Assembly (NCBI GenBank): GCA_900543505.1
Contig: UQSB01000040.1
Span: 1-22,032, forward strand
Origin: an uncultured Collinsella sp.
GTDB taxonomy: Bacteria; Actinomycetota; Coriobacteriia; Coriobacteriales; Coriobacteriaceae
Reading direction: 5' to 3'
Length of the DNA: 22,032 nt
Part shown: positions 7,728-14,236 of the stretch, piece by piece
Position numbering within the stretch: the first letter of the stretch is position 1
How the letters are laid out: each line of letters opens with the position of its first letter
Notes under the pieces: generated by a model
What the model saw: only the letters and a program-made list of their open reading frames with translations
The model's database searches: none
Told to the model about the DNA's origin: nothing
Position numbers and translations under genes: made by a program

Positions 7728-7780
7728 AGACGAAAACCGTTTGCGTACTGATTTATCAAAGACGCAAACGGTTTTCGTCT
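7728..7780. repeat. 19-bp perfect inverted repeat upstream of the AlbA_2-type gene
   Basis: AGACGAAAACCGTTTGCGT at 7728-7746 is perfectly complementary to 7762-7780, with a 15-nt spacer. It abuts the TATAAT box. A TTTGCGTACxGA motif inside it recurs about 44 bp further on (from about 7784), followed by GACGCA as in the first copy, so the operator-like unit is partly duplicated. Confidence 0.75.
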
Positions 7781-7838
7781 TTATTTGCGTACGGAATTAA
7801 GACGCATAATTTCGCTTTCGTATGGCTCAATACCGGAC

Positions 7839-7857
7839 ACAGACTGTTTTCGTCTGT
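7839..7857. repeat. Short hairpin sharing GTTTTCGTCT with the upstream dyad
   Basis: ACAGAC-TGTTTTC-GTCTGT forms a 6-bp dyad. Its GTTTTCGTCT segment matches the arm of the 19-bp inverted repeat at 7728-7780, giving three copies of this motif in about 130 bp. Confidence 0.45.
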
Positions 7858-7880
7858 CAATACGCCTGCAATCCAAACGA

Positions 7881-7916
7881 AAAGAGCCCCAAGCTCGTAT
7901 GAACTCGGGGCTCTTT
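7881..7916 (-). terminator. Terminator of the OYE-type reductase gene
   Basis: AAAGAGCCCC pairs with GGGGCTCTTT, followed on the minus strand by TTTTCG. It is the first strong terminator-like hairpin with a T run after the reductase stop at 8052, about 135 bp away; the palindrome at 7988-8034 lies between. Confidence 0.65.
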
Positions 7917-7987
7917 GTGCCGCACATCTATGAGAGGAGAAATTCGATGCGTACGGGCGCTACTCCATGAAGCCGCAATGGTGCAAT

Positions 7988-8034
7988 GGGGCCAGATTTA
8001 CATGCACCAAGTTGGTGCAAAGTAACCTGCCCCC
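7988..8034. repeat. Near-palindromic intergenic repeat (about 47 bp)
   Basis: GGGGCCAGATTTACATGCAC mirrors, on the other strand, GGGGCAGGTTACTTTGCACC, centred on GCACCAAGTTGGTGC. The arms match imperfectly with small bulges. The GGGGCAGGTTACTTT side resembles the GGGACAGGTTTATTTT segment at 10363-10378. Confidence 0.6.
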
Positions 8035-8051
8035 ACGCAACAAGGGGTTGA

Positions 8052-10001
8052 CTAGAGCTCGCAGGCAACCTTGTAGCCATCGCCGATGGCGTCGCGGATG
8101 TTGCCGCACTTCTGGGCATCGCCCAGCACGTGGATGGCAACGCCGGCAGCGGCAAGGTCATCGGCCAGCTTGGTGTTAGGACGGTAGCCCATGGCAAGCA
8201 CCAGCGTATCGGCGTCGGCGATGGTGTGGACTTCGCCGTCCTTTTCGTAACTGATGGTGTCCTCGGTAATCTCGGTCACCTTGGCCTCGGTCAGCACGTG
8301 AACGCCCTTGGAAAGCATACGCGTGATGAGGACCGCGCGACCGGCGCCGCCCTCGTTGGCGGCGAGCGTCTTGGTCATCTCGATAACGGTGACGTCGCGG
8401 TTTGCCGGCGACAGATCGTTGACCAACGGGGCCAGGTAATCGGCCGTCTCGCAGCCAACGGTGCCGCCGCCCACAATGACAATCTTCTTGCCCGGGAAAG
8501 CCTTGCCGCCCAGCAGGTCATCAGCCGTCATGACCTGCTTAAAGCCCTGCATAAAGGCCGGGGCGATGGGTTCGGCGCCATAGGCCAGGACAACCTCGTA
8601 ACCCGCGTAGTCGCGCTGGATGTCCTCGGCGGTCAGCTCGGTACCAAAGACGCATGTGACGCCGGCCTCGGCCAGGCGACGGTACTGATACTTGATCACG
8701 CGCGTGAGCTCCTGCTTTGCCGGCGGAACGGCCGCGATGCGCATCTCGCCGCCCGGCTCGTCCTGCTTATCCACGAGCACCACGTTGTGGCCGCGCTTGG
8801 CGGCAATGTAGGCTGCCTCCATGCCCGCAGGACCGGCGCCCACAACGAGCACGTTCTTGGCCTCGGCGGCAGGCTCATAGCCGGCCTCGTCGCGCTCCAC
8901 GTCCGGGTTGACGGTGCAGGAGATGCGCTTGCCAAACATGATGCCGTTCAGGCAGCGCAGGCAGCCGATGCAGGGACGGATCTCGTCGGCGTTGCCGGCA
9001 GCCGCCTTGTTGCAGAACTCGGCATCGCACAGATTGGCACGGCCCATCATGCAGATGTCGGCGGCGCCGTCCTCGATCAGTTCCTCGGCAATCCATGCCT
9101 CGTTAATGCGGCCGACCGTGGCAACGGGAATGTTGACGTGCTTTTTGATCTCGCGCGAGCAGGCGGCGTGCGAGGCCTGCTGCGTGCCGGCGGCGGGAAT
9201 GGCGGAGCCGCGCTTGATGGTAGTGCCGCCCGACACGTGGATCATGTCGACGCCGGCCTTCTCCAAGCGACGCGAGACATAGATCATGTCGTTGAGGGTC
9301 AGGCCGCCATCGGTGTACTCGTCGCCCGAGATACGGACGTCGATGATAAAGTCCTTGCCGCAGCGCTCGCGAATCTCGGCGATGACCTCGAGCAGGAAGC
9401 GCATGCGGGCGTCGAGCGAGCCACCGTACTCGTCGGTGCGCTTGTTATAGAGCGGGGTCAAAAAGCCGCCGAGCATGCCGTGGGCGTGTGCCGCATGGAC
9501 CTCGACGCCGTCGACACCGGCCTTCTGCATGCGCACAGCAGCGTCACCAAACTGATGCGTGAGCTCGTGGATCTCATCGACCGTGATGGGGCGCGGCGCC
9601 TCGCGGGCATAGGACGGGCCCACAAAGGACGGAGCGATCAGGCGCGGCGTGCCCGGGATGTTAAAGGCCATGTAGGCGGGGTGGAAGAGCTGCGGCATGA
9701 TCTTGCAGCCATACTCGTGGACGGCTGCGGCGAGCTTTTCCCAGCCGGGGATAAACGTGTCGTCGTAGCAGCACATATCGCCCGGCAGATAGGTATAGGT
9801 GGGCTCGACCGTCACGACCTCGGTGATGATGAGACCCACGCCGCCCTTGGCGCGGGCACGGTAATGATCGACCAAGTCGTCGGTCACATAGCCGTGATCG
9901 GCCAGGTTGGTAGATACCGGCGGCATAAAGACGCGGTTCTTGACCTCGGTCGTACCGACCTTGATCGGGCTAAAGAGCATCGGGTAGGCGGAGGACTCCA
10001 T
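8052..10001 (-). CDS. Old Yellow Enzyme-type flavin/4Fe-4S reductase (2,4-dienoyl-CoA reductase/enoate reductase family)
   Basis: A 649-residue three-domain oxidoreductase in the FadH/enoate reductase/BaiCD-BaiH layout. An FMN-binding TIM barrel occupies about 1-340 (MPPVSTNLADHG, VEVHAAHAHGMLGGF with putative catalytic and binding residues near 169-175, TDEYGGSLDARMRF). Cys344, 347, 350 and 362 (CIGCLRC, then SC) form the 4Fe-4S site. Two dinucleotide-binding GxGxxG motifs follow: VLVVGAGPAGMEAA (about 384) and IVIVGGGTVGCETA (about 507). Such enzymes reduce activated C=C bonds using NAD(P)H, in anaerobes including unsaturated acids, bile-acid and xenobiotic enones; the substrate here cannot be told. 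The start at 10001 has AAAGGA 7 nt upstream; the longer frame to 10082 lacks one and crosses a promoter-region dyad. It is monocistronic with its own putative operator. Confidence 0.93.
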   Translation of the reverse strand: MESSAYPMLFSPIKVGTTEVKNRVFMPPVSTNLADHGYVTDDLVDHYRARAKGGVGLIITEVVTVEPTYTYLPGDMCCYDDTFIPGWEKLAAAVHEYGCKIMPQLFHPAYMAFNIPGTPRLIAPSFVGPSYAREAPRPITVDEIHELTHQFGDAAVRMQKAGVDGVEVHAAHAHGMLGGFLTPLYNKRTDEYGGSLDARMRFLLEVIAEIRERCGKDFIIDVRISGDEYTDGGLTLNDMIYVSRRLEKAGVDMIHVSGGTTIKRGSAIPAAGTQQASHAACSREIKKHVNIPVATVGRINEAWIAEELIEDGAADICMMGRANLCDAEFCNKAAAGNADEIRPCIGCLRCLNGIMFGKRISCTVNPDVERDEAGYEPAAEAKNVLVVGAGPAGMEAAYIAAKRGHNVVLVDKQDEPGGEMRIAAVPPAKQELTRVIKYQYRRLAEAGVTCVFGTELTAEDIQRDYAGYEVVLAYGAEPIAPAFMQGFKQVMTADDLLGGKAFPGKKIVIVGGGTVGCETADYLAPLVNDLSPANRDVTVIEMTKTLAANEGGAGRAVLITRMLSKGVHVLTEAKVTEITEDTISYEKDGEVHTIADADTLVLAMGYRPNTKLADDLAAAGVAIHVLGDAQKCGNIRDAIGDGYKVACEL

Positions 10002-10030
10002 GCAGGTTTCCTTTCGTTTGAGCCGCTCGG

Positions 10031-10069
10031 CGGCAGTTGCTAACGTACTTATCGTATCAGCAACTGCCG
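10031..10069 (-). promoter_or_regulatory. Operator-like dyad upstream of the reductase gene
   Basis: CGGCAGTTGCT (10031-10041) and AGCAACTGCCG (10059-10069) are perfect 11-bp inverted arms with a 17-nt spacer that includes GATAAG, a possible -10. It lies 30-68 bp before the start codon. No T run follows on the minus strand, so a protein-binding site is likelier than a terminator. The regulator is unknown. Confidence 0.55.
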
Positions 10070-10103
10070 TATCCGCAGTCATATACGCTCAAACGCCAGT
10101 CGG

Positions 10104-10304
10104 CTAATGAATACCGCGGCCCAAGTCTTCGGCAATTTTGTCCACGCCCTTAAGTGCGGCGCAAGTCTTTTTGTTGGAGCAATGTCCCGTGCAAACGCCG
10201 CCCTGAGCGCAGTCGGCGCAGGTTCCCTTGCGGTAGATGCGTACGCACACGGCGACAAACGCAATACCGATAACAGCCAGTACAACAATATCGATAGGTG
10301 CCAT
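10104..10304 (-). CDS. FeoB-associated Cys-rich small membrane protein
   Basis: A 66-residue protein: one N-terminal membrane helix (about 4-20, DIVVLAVIGIAFVAVCV) followed by a short cytoplasmic Cys cluster (Cys29, 32, 38, 42 and 48 in TCADCAQGGVCTGHCSNKKTC). This is the typical pattern of the small proteins found after feoB, in the place taken by FeoC in enterobacteria; a role in metal sensing or FeoB assembly is proposed for the family but not proven. AGAGGAGG lies 6 nt before the ATG, a strong site. It is 175 bp after feoB, with feoB's terminator between, so it may depend on readthrough or a separate promoter. Confidence 0.85.
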   Translation of the reverse strand: MAPIDIVVLAVIGIAFVAVCVRIYRKGTCADCAQGGVCTGHCSNKKTCAALKGVDKIAEDLGRGIH

Positions 10305-10354
10305 AGCAAGCCTCCTCTAGTTAGCCACCACTTACTTTACCCCATTCTCCACCT

Positions 10355-10381
10355 ACCAAAAAGGGACAGGTTTATTTTGGT
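10355..10381. repeat. Short palindromic repeat with GGGACAGGTTTATTTT core
   Basis: ACCAAAA (10355-10361) and TTTTGGT (10375-10381) flank GGGACAGGTTTA. It lies between feoB and the small Cys-rich gene. The GGGACAG core also appears at 1827-1859 and 13582-13610. Confidence 0.5.
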
Positions 10382-10421
10382 CGGTTTTATCTGCGGAAAC
10401 GCCACATCTCCCCCACCAAAA

Positions 10422-10450
10422 AGCCCGAGTGTCGCTGGGACACCCGGGCT
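10422..10450 (-). terminator. Terminator of feoB
   Basis: AGCCCGAGTGTC pairs with GGACACCCGGGCT (one mismatch) and is followed on the minus strand by TTTTT. It begins 29 bp after the feoB stop codon. Confidence 0.8.
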
Positions 10451-10479
10451 CGCGGAAAGGGGCTGATCCTTATTCGGAC

Positions 10480-12807
10480 TTAAGCGGAAACTGCGGCGGA
10501 AGCGGTGTTGGTCTCGTCCTCGTCGGTCCAAGCGTGCTTAGGCATGGGACGGAAGATCTGGAAGAGCATCGCAACCAGCAGCACGATGGCCACAACCGTC
10601 CAGATACCAAACTGCCCAAGAACAAGCAGGTTATAAAACTGGTTGATGAACAGGCCGATGACCCAAGCAAAGGCACACTCGTAGCCGATGGCAATCGCGG
10701 TCCACTTACCGGAGTTCATCTGGTTACGGATGGTGCCGATAGCGGCAAAGCACGGAGCGCACAGCAGGTTGAAGGCACCAAAGGCGACGCAAGCGCCCAT
10801 GGTCGGGAACATAGCCGCAAACGCGGTCCACAGGCTCGGGTCGGTCTCGCCGGCGTCGGCAACGGACAGCAGCGAGCCGGCAGTGGCGACAACGTTCTCC
10901 TTGGCAACGAGACCCGAGACGGTCAGTGCGGTGGCCTGCCAGGTGCTAAAGCCGAGCGGGGCGAAGATCCAAGCGACCAGGTTGCCGAACATGGCAAGCA
11001 CGGAGTAATCCATGAACTCCTCGGGGATGCCCTCCATGGAAGGCAGGTAGCCAAAGGCGCCGTTGTAGCTACCAAAGTTGGAGAGGAACCAAACGACGAC
11101 GGTGGACGCAAAGATGACCGTGCCGGCCTTCTTGATAAAGGCGAAGCAGCGCTCCCACACGTGCAGCGCCCAAGAGCGGATCGCCGGGAAGTGGTAGGCA
11201 GGAAGCTCCATAACAAACGGCGTCGGGCGGCCGGCGAAGAGCTTGGTCTTCTTGAGCATGAGGCCCGAGGCAATGACGGCAAAGACGCCCAGGAAGTAGA
11301 AGAGCGGGCTGATCCACGCAGCGGTGGTAGAAGAGTCGCCAATGATGGAACCCATAAGCAGGGCGATGATCGGCAGCTTGGCGCCGCAAGGGATGAACGT
11401 GGTGGTCATGACCGTCATGCGGCGGTCCTTCTCGTTCTCGATGGTCTTGGTAGCCATGACGCCGGGGACGCCGCAGCCCGAGGACACGAGCATGGGGATA
11501 AAGGACTTACCGGACAGGCCAAAGCGGCGGAACACGCGATCCATGATGAAGGCGACGCGGGCCATGTAACCGCAGTCCTCCAAGAAAGACAGCATCACAA
11601 AGAGCAGGAACATCTGCGGGACGAAGCCCATGATGGCGCCGATGCCAGCCACGATGCCGTCGCAGACCAGCGAATCGACGAGGCCACCGTCCTCGGTACC
11701 GCCCGCCACGAGAGCGTCATGCACCGCGGTGGTGATACCCGGGACATAGGGGCCGTACTGTGCTGGGTCGACCGAGTCGGCGTTGTCGCCCGCAGCCTCA
11801 ACAGCTGCGTCATAGGCGTCGCGACCCTGACCGAGCACGTACCAGCCGTCGGTGCCGAAGAGCTGGTCGTTGGTGAAGTCGGTCACCGTGCCGCCCAGGG
11901 TGGAAACGGCGATGTAGTACACGCAGAACATGATGACCACAAAGATCGGCAGGCCCAGGATACGGTTGGTAACCACGCGGTCGATCTTCTCGGAGGTGCT
12001 CATCTTGGCCGGAGCCTTGGTCATGCACTCGTCGATAATGTGGGCAATCACGCCATAGCGCTCGCCGGTGATGATGGACTCGGCGTCGTCGTCGCAATCC
12101 TGCTCGCACTGGGCGACCAGCTGCTCAACGCGATCGGCCTTCTCCTTGGTGAGGTTGATGAGCTTGCAGGCGTCCGCGTCGCGCTCAAACAGCTTGACAG
12201 CGTAGTAGCGACGCTTGTTGGCGGGAACGCTCGCCGGCAGGTTGTTCTCGATGTGGTCCAGAACGTCCTCGATGGAGGAATCGAACTTGTGCTCCGGCAC
12301 CTGGCCCTTGGAAGCAGCAGACTTCTTGACCTGCTCAAAGAGCTCGGTAATGCCTTTGTTCTTAAGAGCCGAGATCATCATGACCGGGCAGCCAAGCTTC
12401 TTGGAAAGCTTGTCCGTGTCGATCTTGTCGCCGTTCTTCTCGACCAGGTCGGCCATGTTGAGGGCGACGACCACGGGCAGGCCGGTCTCGATGACCTGAA
12501 GTGCCAGGTACAGATTGCGCTCAAGGTTGGTCGCGTCGACCACCTGGACAACGACATCGGGCTCGCCGCTCATGAGGTAGTCGCGCGAGCACTGCTCCTC
12601 GGGGCTGTAGGGGGAAAGCGAGTAGATGCCGGGGAGGTCCGTAATCGTGACGTTCTTGTCACTCAGGAGCTTGGCTTCCTTTTTCTCAACCGTGACGCCG
12701 GGCCAGTTGCCAACGTAGCCGTTGGCGCCGGTGATCAGGTTGAAAAGCGTGGTCTTGCCGCAGTTGGGGTTACCCGCCAGCGCGACATGGATCTGAGAAT
12801 CCGCCAT
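10480..12807 (-). CDS. feoB: Ferrous iron transport protein B (FeoB)
   Basis: A 775-residue inner-membrane Fe(II) transporter. The N-terminal G domain shows G1 GNPNCGKT (12-19), G3 DLPG (57-60) and G4 NMAD (117-120), followed by the helical GDI-like spacer (to about 270). The membrane part has many hydrophobic segments and the two Gate-type motifs CGVPGVMATKTI and TTFIPCGAKLPI. A stretch of about 70 residues (about 310-380, NDQLFGTDGWYVLGQGRDAY) is a polar insert of the kind seen in many FeoBs. GAAGGA lies 4 nt before the ATG. It is third after two feoA genes, separated from the nearer by 123 bp that contain an iron-box-like site, so it can probably be transcribed both with feoA and from its own promoter. 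Iron repression by a DtxR-type regulator is inferred. Confidence 0.97.
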   Translation of the reverse strand: MADSQIHVALAGNPNCGKTTLFNLITGANGYVGNWPGVTVEKKEAKLLSDKNVTITDLPGIYSLSPYSPEEQCSRDYLMSGEPDVVVQVVDATNLERNLYLALQVIETGLPVVVALNMADLVEKNGDKIDTDKLSKKLGCPVMMISALKNKGITELFEQVKKSAASKGQVPEHKFDSSIEDVLDHIENNLPASVPANKRRYYAVKLFERDADACKLINLTKEKADRVEQLVAQCEQDCDDDAESIITGERYGVIAHIIDECMTKAPAKMSTSEKIDRVVTNRILGLPIFVVIMFCVYYIAVSTLGGTVTDFTNDQLFGTDGWYVLGQGRDAYDAAVEAAGDNADSVDPAQYGPYVPGITTAVHDALVAGGTEDGGLVDSLVCDGIVAGIGAIMGFVPQMFLLFVMLSFLEDCGYMARVAFIMDRVFRRFGLSGKSFIPMLVSSGCGVPGVMATKTIENEKDRRMTVMTTTFIPCGAKLPIIALLMGSIIGDSSTTAAWISPLFYFLGVFAVIASGLMLKKTKLFAGRPTPFVMELPAYHFPAIRSWALHVWERCFAFIKKAGTVIFASTVVVWFLSNFGSYNGAFGYLPSMEGIPEEFMDYSVLAMFGNLVAWIFAPLGFSTWQATALTVSGLVAKENVVATAGSLLSVADAGETDPSLWTAFAAMFPTMGACVAFGAFNLLCAPCFAAIGTIRNQMNSGKWTAIAIGYECAFAWVIGLFINQFYNLLVLGQFGIWTVVAIVLLVAMLFQIFRPMPKHAWTDEDETNTASAAVSA

Positions 12808-12880
12808 TCAATCCTTCTTCCTTGTGTGCCCGCGCTGCTTTCTCCGCACGGGCTGGATAATGTGCTTCAACATTGCAAAT

Positions 12881-12899
12881 TTAAGTTAGAAAAACCTAA
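12881..12899 (-). promoter_or_regulatory. DtxR/IdeR-type iron box upstream of feoB
   Basis: On the minus strand TTAGGTTTTTCTAACTTAA matches the classical DtxR consensus TTAGGTTAGCCTAACCTAA at 15 of 19 positions by direct comparison. It lies in the 123-bp gap between feoA and feoB, 74 bp before the feoB start. Confidence 0.7.
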
Positions 12900-12930
12900 C
12901 TTTATCTGCATAAATAGTTGCCGCGGGCCC

Positions 12931-13152
12931 TTACTGGACCTCGACGACGGCAGCCTCCTCCTTGCGGATGGAAAGCTCGTAGCCGCGCACGTTGATCTCG
13001 ACCGGATCTCCGAGCGGTGCAACCTTAACGACCTTGAACGAAGTGCCCTTGATGAGGCCCAGGTCCATAAGGTGACGGCGAAGCGCGCCCTCGCCGTGAA
13101 GCTTGACGATGGTAGAGCTCTCGCCCACCTTAACGTCACCCAACGTCTTCAT
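12931..13152 (-). CDS. feoA: FeoA domain protein (feoB-proximal copy)
   Basis: A 73-residue single FeoA domain, an SH3-like fold that interacts with FeoB in ferrous iron uptake. Family signatures are GALRRHLMDLGLIKGTSFKVV, with the conserved LxDLGLxxGT turn, and VEINVRGYELSIRKEEA near the end. AAAGGGGG lies 8 nt before the ATG. It follows the other feoA by 39 bp and precedes feoB. Having two separate feoA genes before feoB is common in Firmicutes and Actinobacteria and suggests the two small proteins have distinct roles. Confidence 0.93.
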   Translation of the reverse strand: MKTLGDVKVGESSTIVKLHGEGALRRHLMDLGLIKGTSFKVVKVAPLGDPVEINVRGYELSIRKEEAAVVEVQ

Positions 13153-13191
13153 ATTCTTTTCCCCCTTTCAGCTTTTATGAAATGCTGCGAA

Positions 13192-13434
13192 CTAACCGAC
13201 GGTCATGATGTGCATGGCGACCTTGGTGTCGATACCAAAGCGTGCGCCCAGCACGGTGACGATGATATTGGCGCCACTCGAGCTCACCACGTGAACCTCA
13301 CTGCCCTCGACAAAGCCGAGGTCCTTGAGGTGGTGCTTCATGTCCTCATTGCCCTTTACGCGAGACACGCGCACGGTTTCACCCGCTTTTACCATCGAAA
13401 GCGGCATGGCCGGCATCTGCGGTCCGCAAGACAT
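13192..13434 (-). CDS. feoA: FeoA domain protein (first gene of the feo operon)
   Basis: An 80-residue FeoA-type protein with a short N-terminal extension (MSCGPQMPAMPLSM) before the domain. The core has MKHHLKDLGFVEGSEVHVVS and the usual closing strand LGARFGIDTKVAMHI. The extension contains one Cys and several Met residues, which could bind metal, but this is speculation. TTAGGAG lies about 7 nt before the ATG at 13434. A large inverted repeat lies just upstream (13478-13531), probably in the operon promoter. Confidence 0.92.
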   Translation of the reverse strand: MSCGPQMPAMPLSMVKAGETVRVSRVKGNEDMKHHLKDLGFVEGSEVHVVSSSGANIIVTVLGARFGIDTKVAMHIMTVG

Positions 13435-13477
13435 GAGTGTGCTCCTAACGTCAGTTCGTCCTCAACATCGACGCAGC

Positions 13478-13531
13478 AAAAGTTAACCACGTCTATGTTC
13501 GCTACAGTAAACTAGCACGTGGTTAACTTTT
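13478..13531 (-). promoter_or_regulatory. Long inverted repeat in the feo operon promoter region
   Basis: AAAAGTTAACCACGT (13478-13492) and ACGTGGTTAACTTTT (13517-13531) are perfect 15-bp inverted arms with a 24-bp spacer. Each arm contains the self-palindrome GTTAAC and the GTTAACC half typical of DtxR-like sites. It begins 44 bp before the first feoA start, so it probably overlaps the promoter and may be a double operator. No regulator is identified. Confidence 0.6.
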
Positions 13532-13581
13532 TGGAAAGGGTCCCTATTCAGTTTTCGAAAAAGTTTCCCATATGAAACAGG

Positions 13582-13610
13582 TGTGACAAGGGGACAGCCC
13601 CTTTGTCACA
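13582..13610 (-). terminator. Palindrome after ptsH (GGGGACAG type)
   Basis: TGTGACAAGGGG pairs with CCCCTTTGTCACA (one bulged base) around ACAG, starting 10 bp after the HPr stop. There is no T run beyond it on the minus strand, so it may be a repeat element doubling as a weak terminator. Confidence 0.55.
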
Positions 13611-13619
13611 TTGTTGCGT

Positions 13620-13868
13620 TTAGAGGGAGAGGTTTCTGATCGACGTGACACACGAGGCCTCGTCTACGCCCGAAATGCGGAAGATGATGTCCTCGCCGCA
13701 CTCGCCGTAGAGAGCCATGAGCCCCATTACATCGCGGCCGTCGGTATGGCGATCGCCGATGCTGACCGATACGTTGCTACGATGCTTGGCAATTATGTCA
13801 TAGAGCAGCGCAACCGGGCGGGCATGCAGTCCCAACGGATCTTTAATCGTCTTTGTAAACTCGACCAT
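13620..13868 (-). CDS. ptsH: HPr phosphocarrier protein, with Asp at the regulatory Ser46 position
   Basis: An 82-residue HPr-family protein of the PEP-dependent phosphotransferase system. The phosphoryl-accepting His15 sits in the canonical DPLGLHARP. The second landmark, normally KS-I-M-G-V-M around Ser46, reads RDVMGLMAL: residue 46 is Asp, so the HPr kinase site is absent and the charge imitates phosphorylation. The start at 13868 is chosen because GGGAGG lies 4 nt upstream and the numbering then matches HPr; a longer frame to 13892 adds eight unrelated residues. It is monocistronic, with no EI, HprK or EII gene nearby. A specialised HPr used by one system is possible. Confidence 0.92.
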   Translation of the reverse strand: MVEFTKTIKDPLGLHARPVALLYDIIAKHRSNVSVSIGDRHTDGRDVMGLMALYGECGEDIIFRISGVDEASCVTSIRNLSL

Positions 13869-13994
13869 GTCCCCTCCCACGACGTCGCACATTCGGCCGG
13901 CAAAACCCAGCCACGTGGTAGTTATTGTACCGTTAGATGCTTGTCGAGACCCGCCAGAAGCTCGACCGGAAAGTGCGTCCCATTATTTGGCTGG

Positions 13995-14140
13995 ATTCTG
14001 GGCCCCAGTTTCCCAAAGGGCCCTGTTTGGGAAACCGCAGCCCACTCTGGACGCAAATTCCGGGTCGCAGTTTCCGCTGAACGGCCCTAGCGGAAAGCCC
14101 ATCCCGCTCTGGGTGCAAATTCTGGGACACAGTTTCCGCG
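13995..14140. repeat. 62-bp tandem repeat with a conserved hairpin in each unit
   Basis: Units start with ATTC(C/T)GGG at 13995, 14057 and 14119, exactly 62 bp apart; the third is cut after about 22 bp, and a decayed preceding unit may begin near 13969. Unit 1 has TTTCCCAAA paired with TTTGGGAAA; unit 2 has TTTCCGCT paired with AGCGGAAA, so stem bases changed in pairs while the GGCCCT loop is kept. The region between ptsH and aspS (13869-14236) holds no gene. Confidence 0.8.
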
Positions 14141-14182
14141 ACACCCGGTCATCCCATGCCCTCGCAACGCCCGCGCATAAAA

Positions 14183-14213
14183 AACGAGGGAAGGCACGCG
14201 TCCTTCCCTCGTT
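14183..14213 (-). terminator. Terminator of aspS
   Basis: AACGAGGGAAGG and CCTTCCCTCGTT form a perfect 12-bp stem around 7 nt, 24 bp after the aspS stop, with TTTT following on the minus strand. Confidence 0.88.
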
Positions 14214-14236
14214 GCGGGCAGCATGTGGCCGCTCGC

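Noticed and set aside
8130..10043. A 637-codon plus-strand frame opposite the reductase
   Set aside because: Shadow of the reductase in the complementary frame; the minus-strand product has complete family motifs.
10429..13515. A 1028-codon open frame on the plus strand opposite the feo genes
   Set aside because: It mirrors the codon structure of feoB and both feoA genes, is rich in His, Asp, Gly and Val as GC-rich shadow frames are, and resembles no family.
13969..14140. Possible CRISPR array
   Set aside because: Repeats are contiguous 62-bp units without unique spacers, and no cas gene is near.
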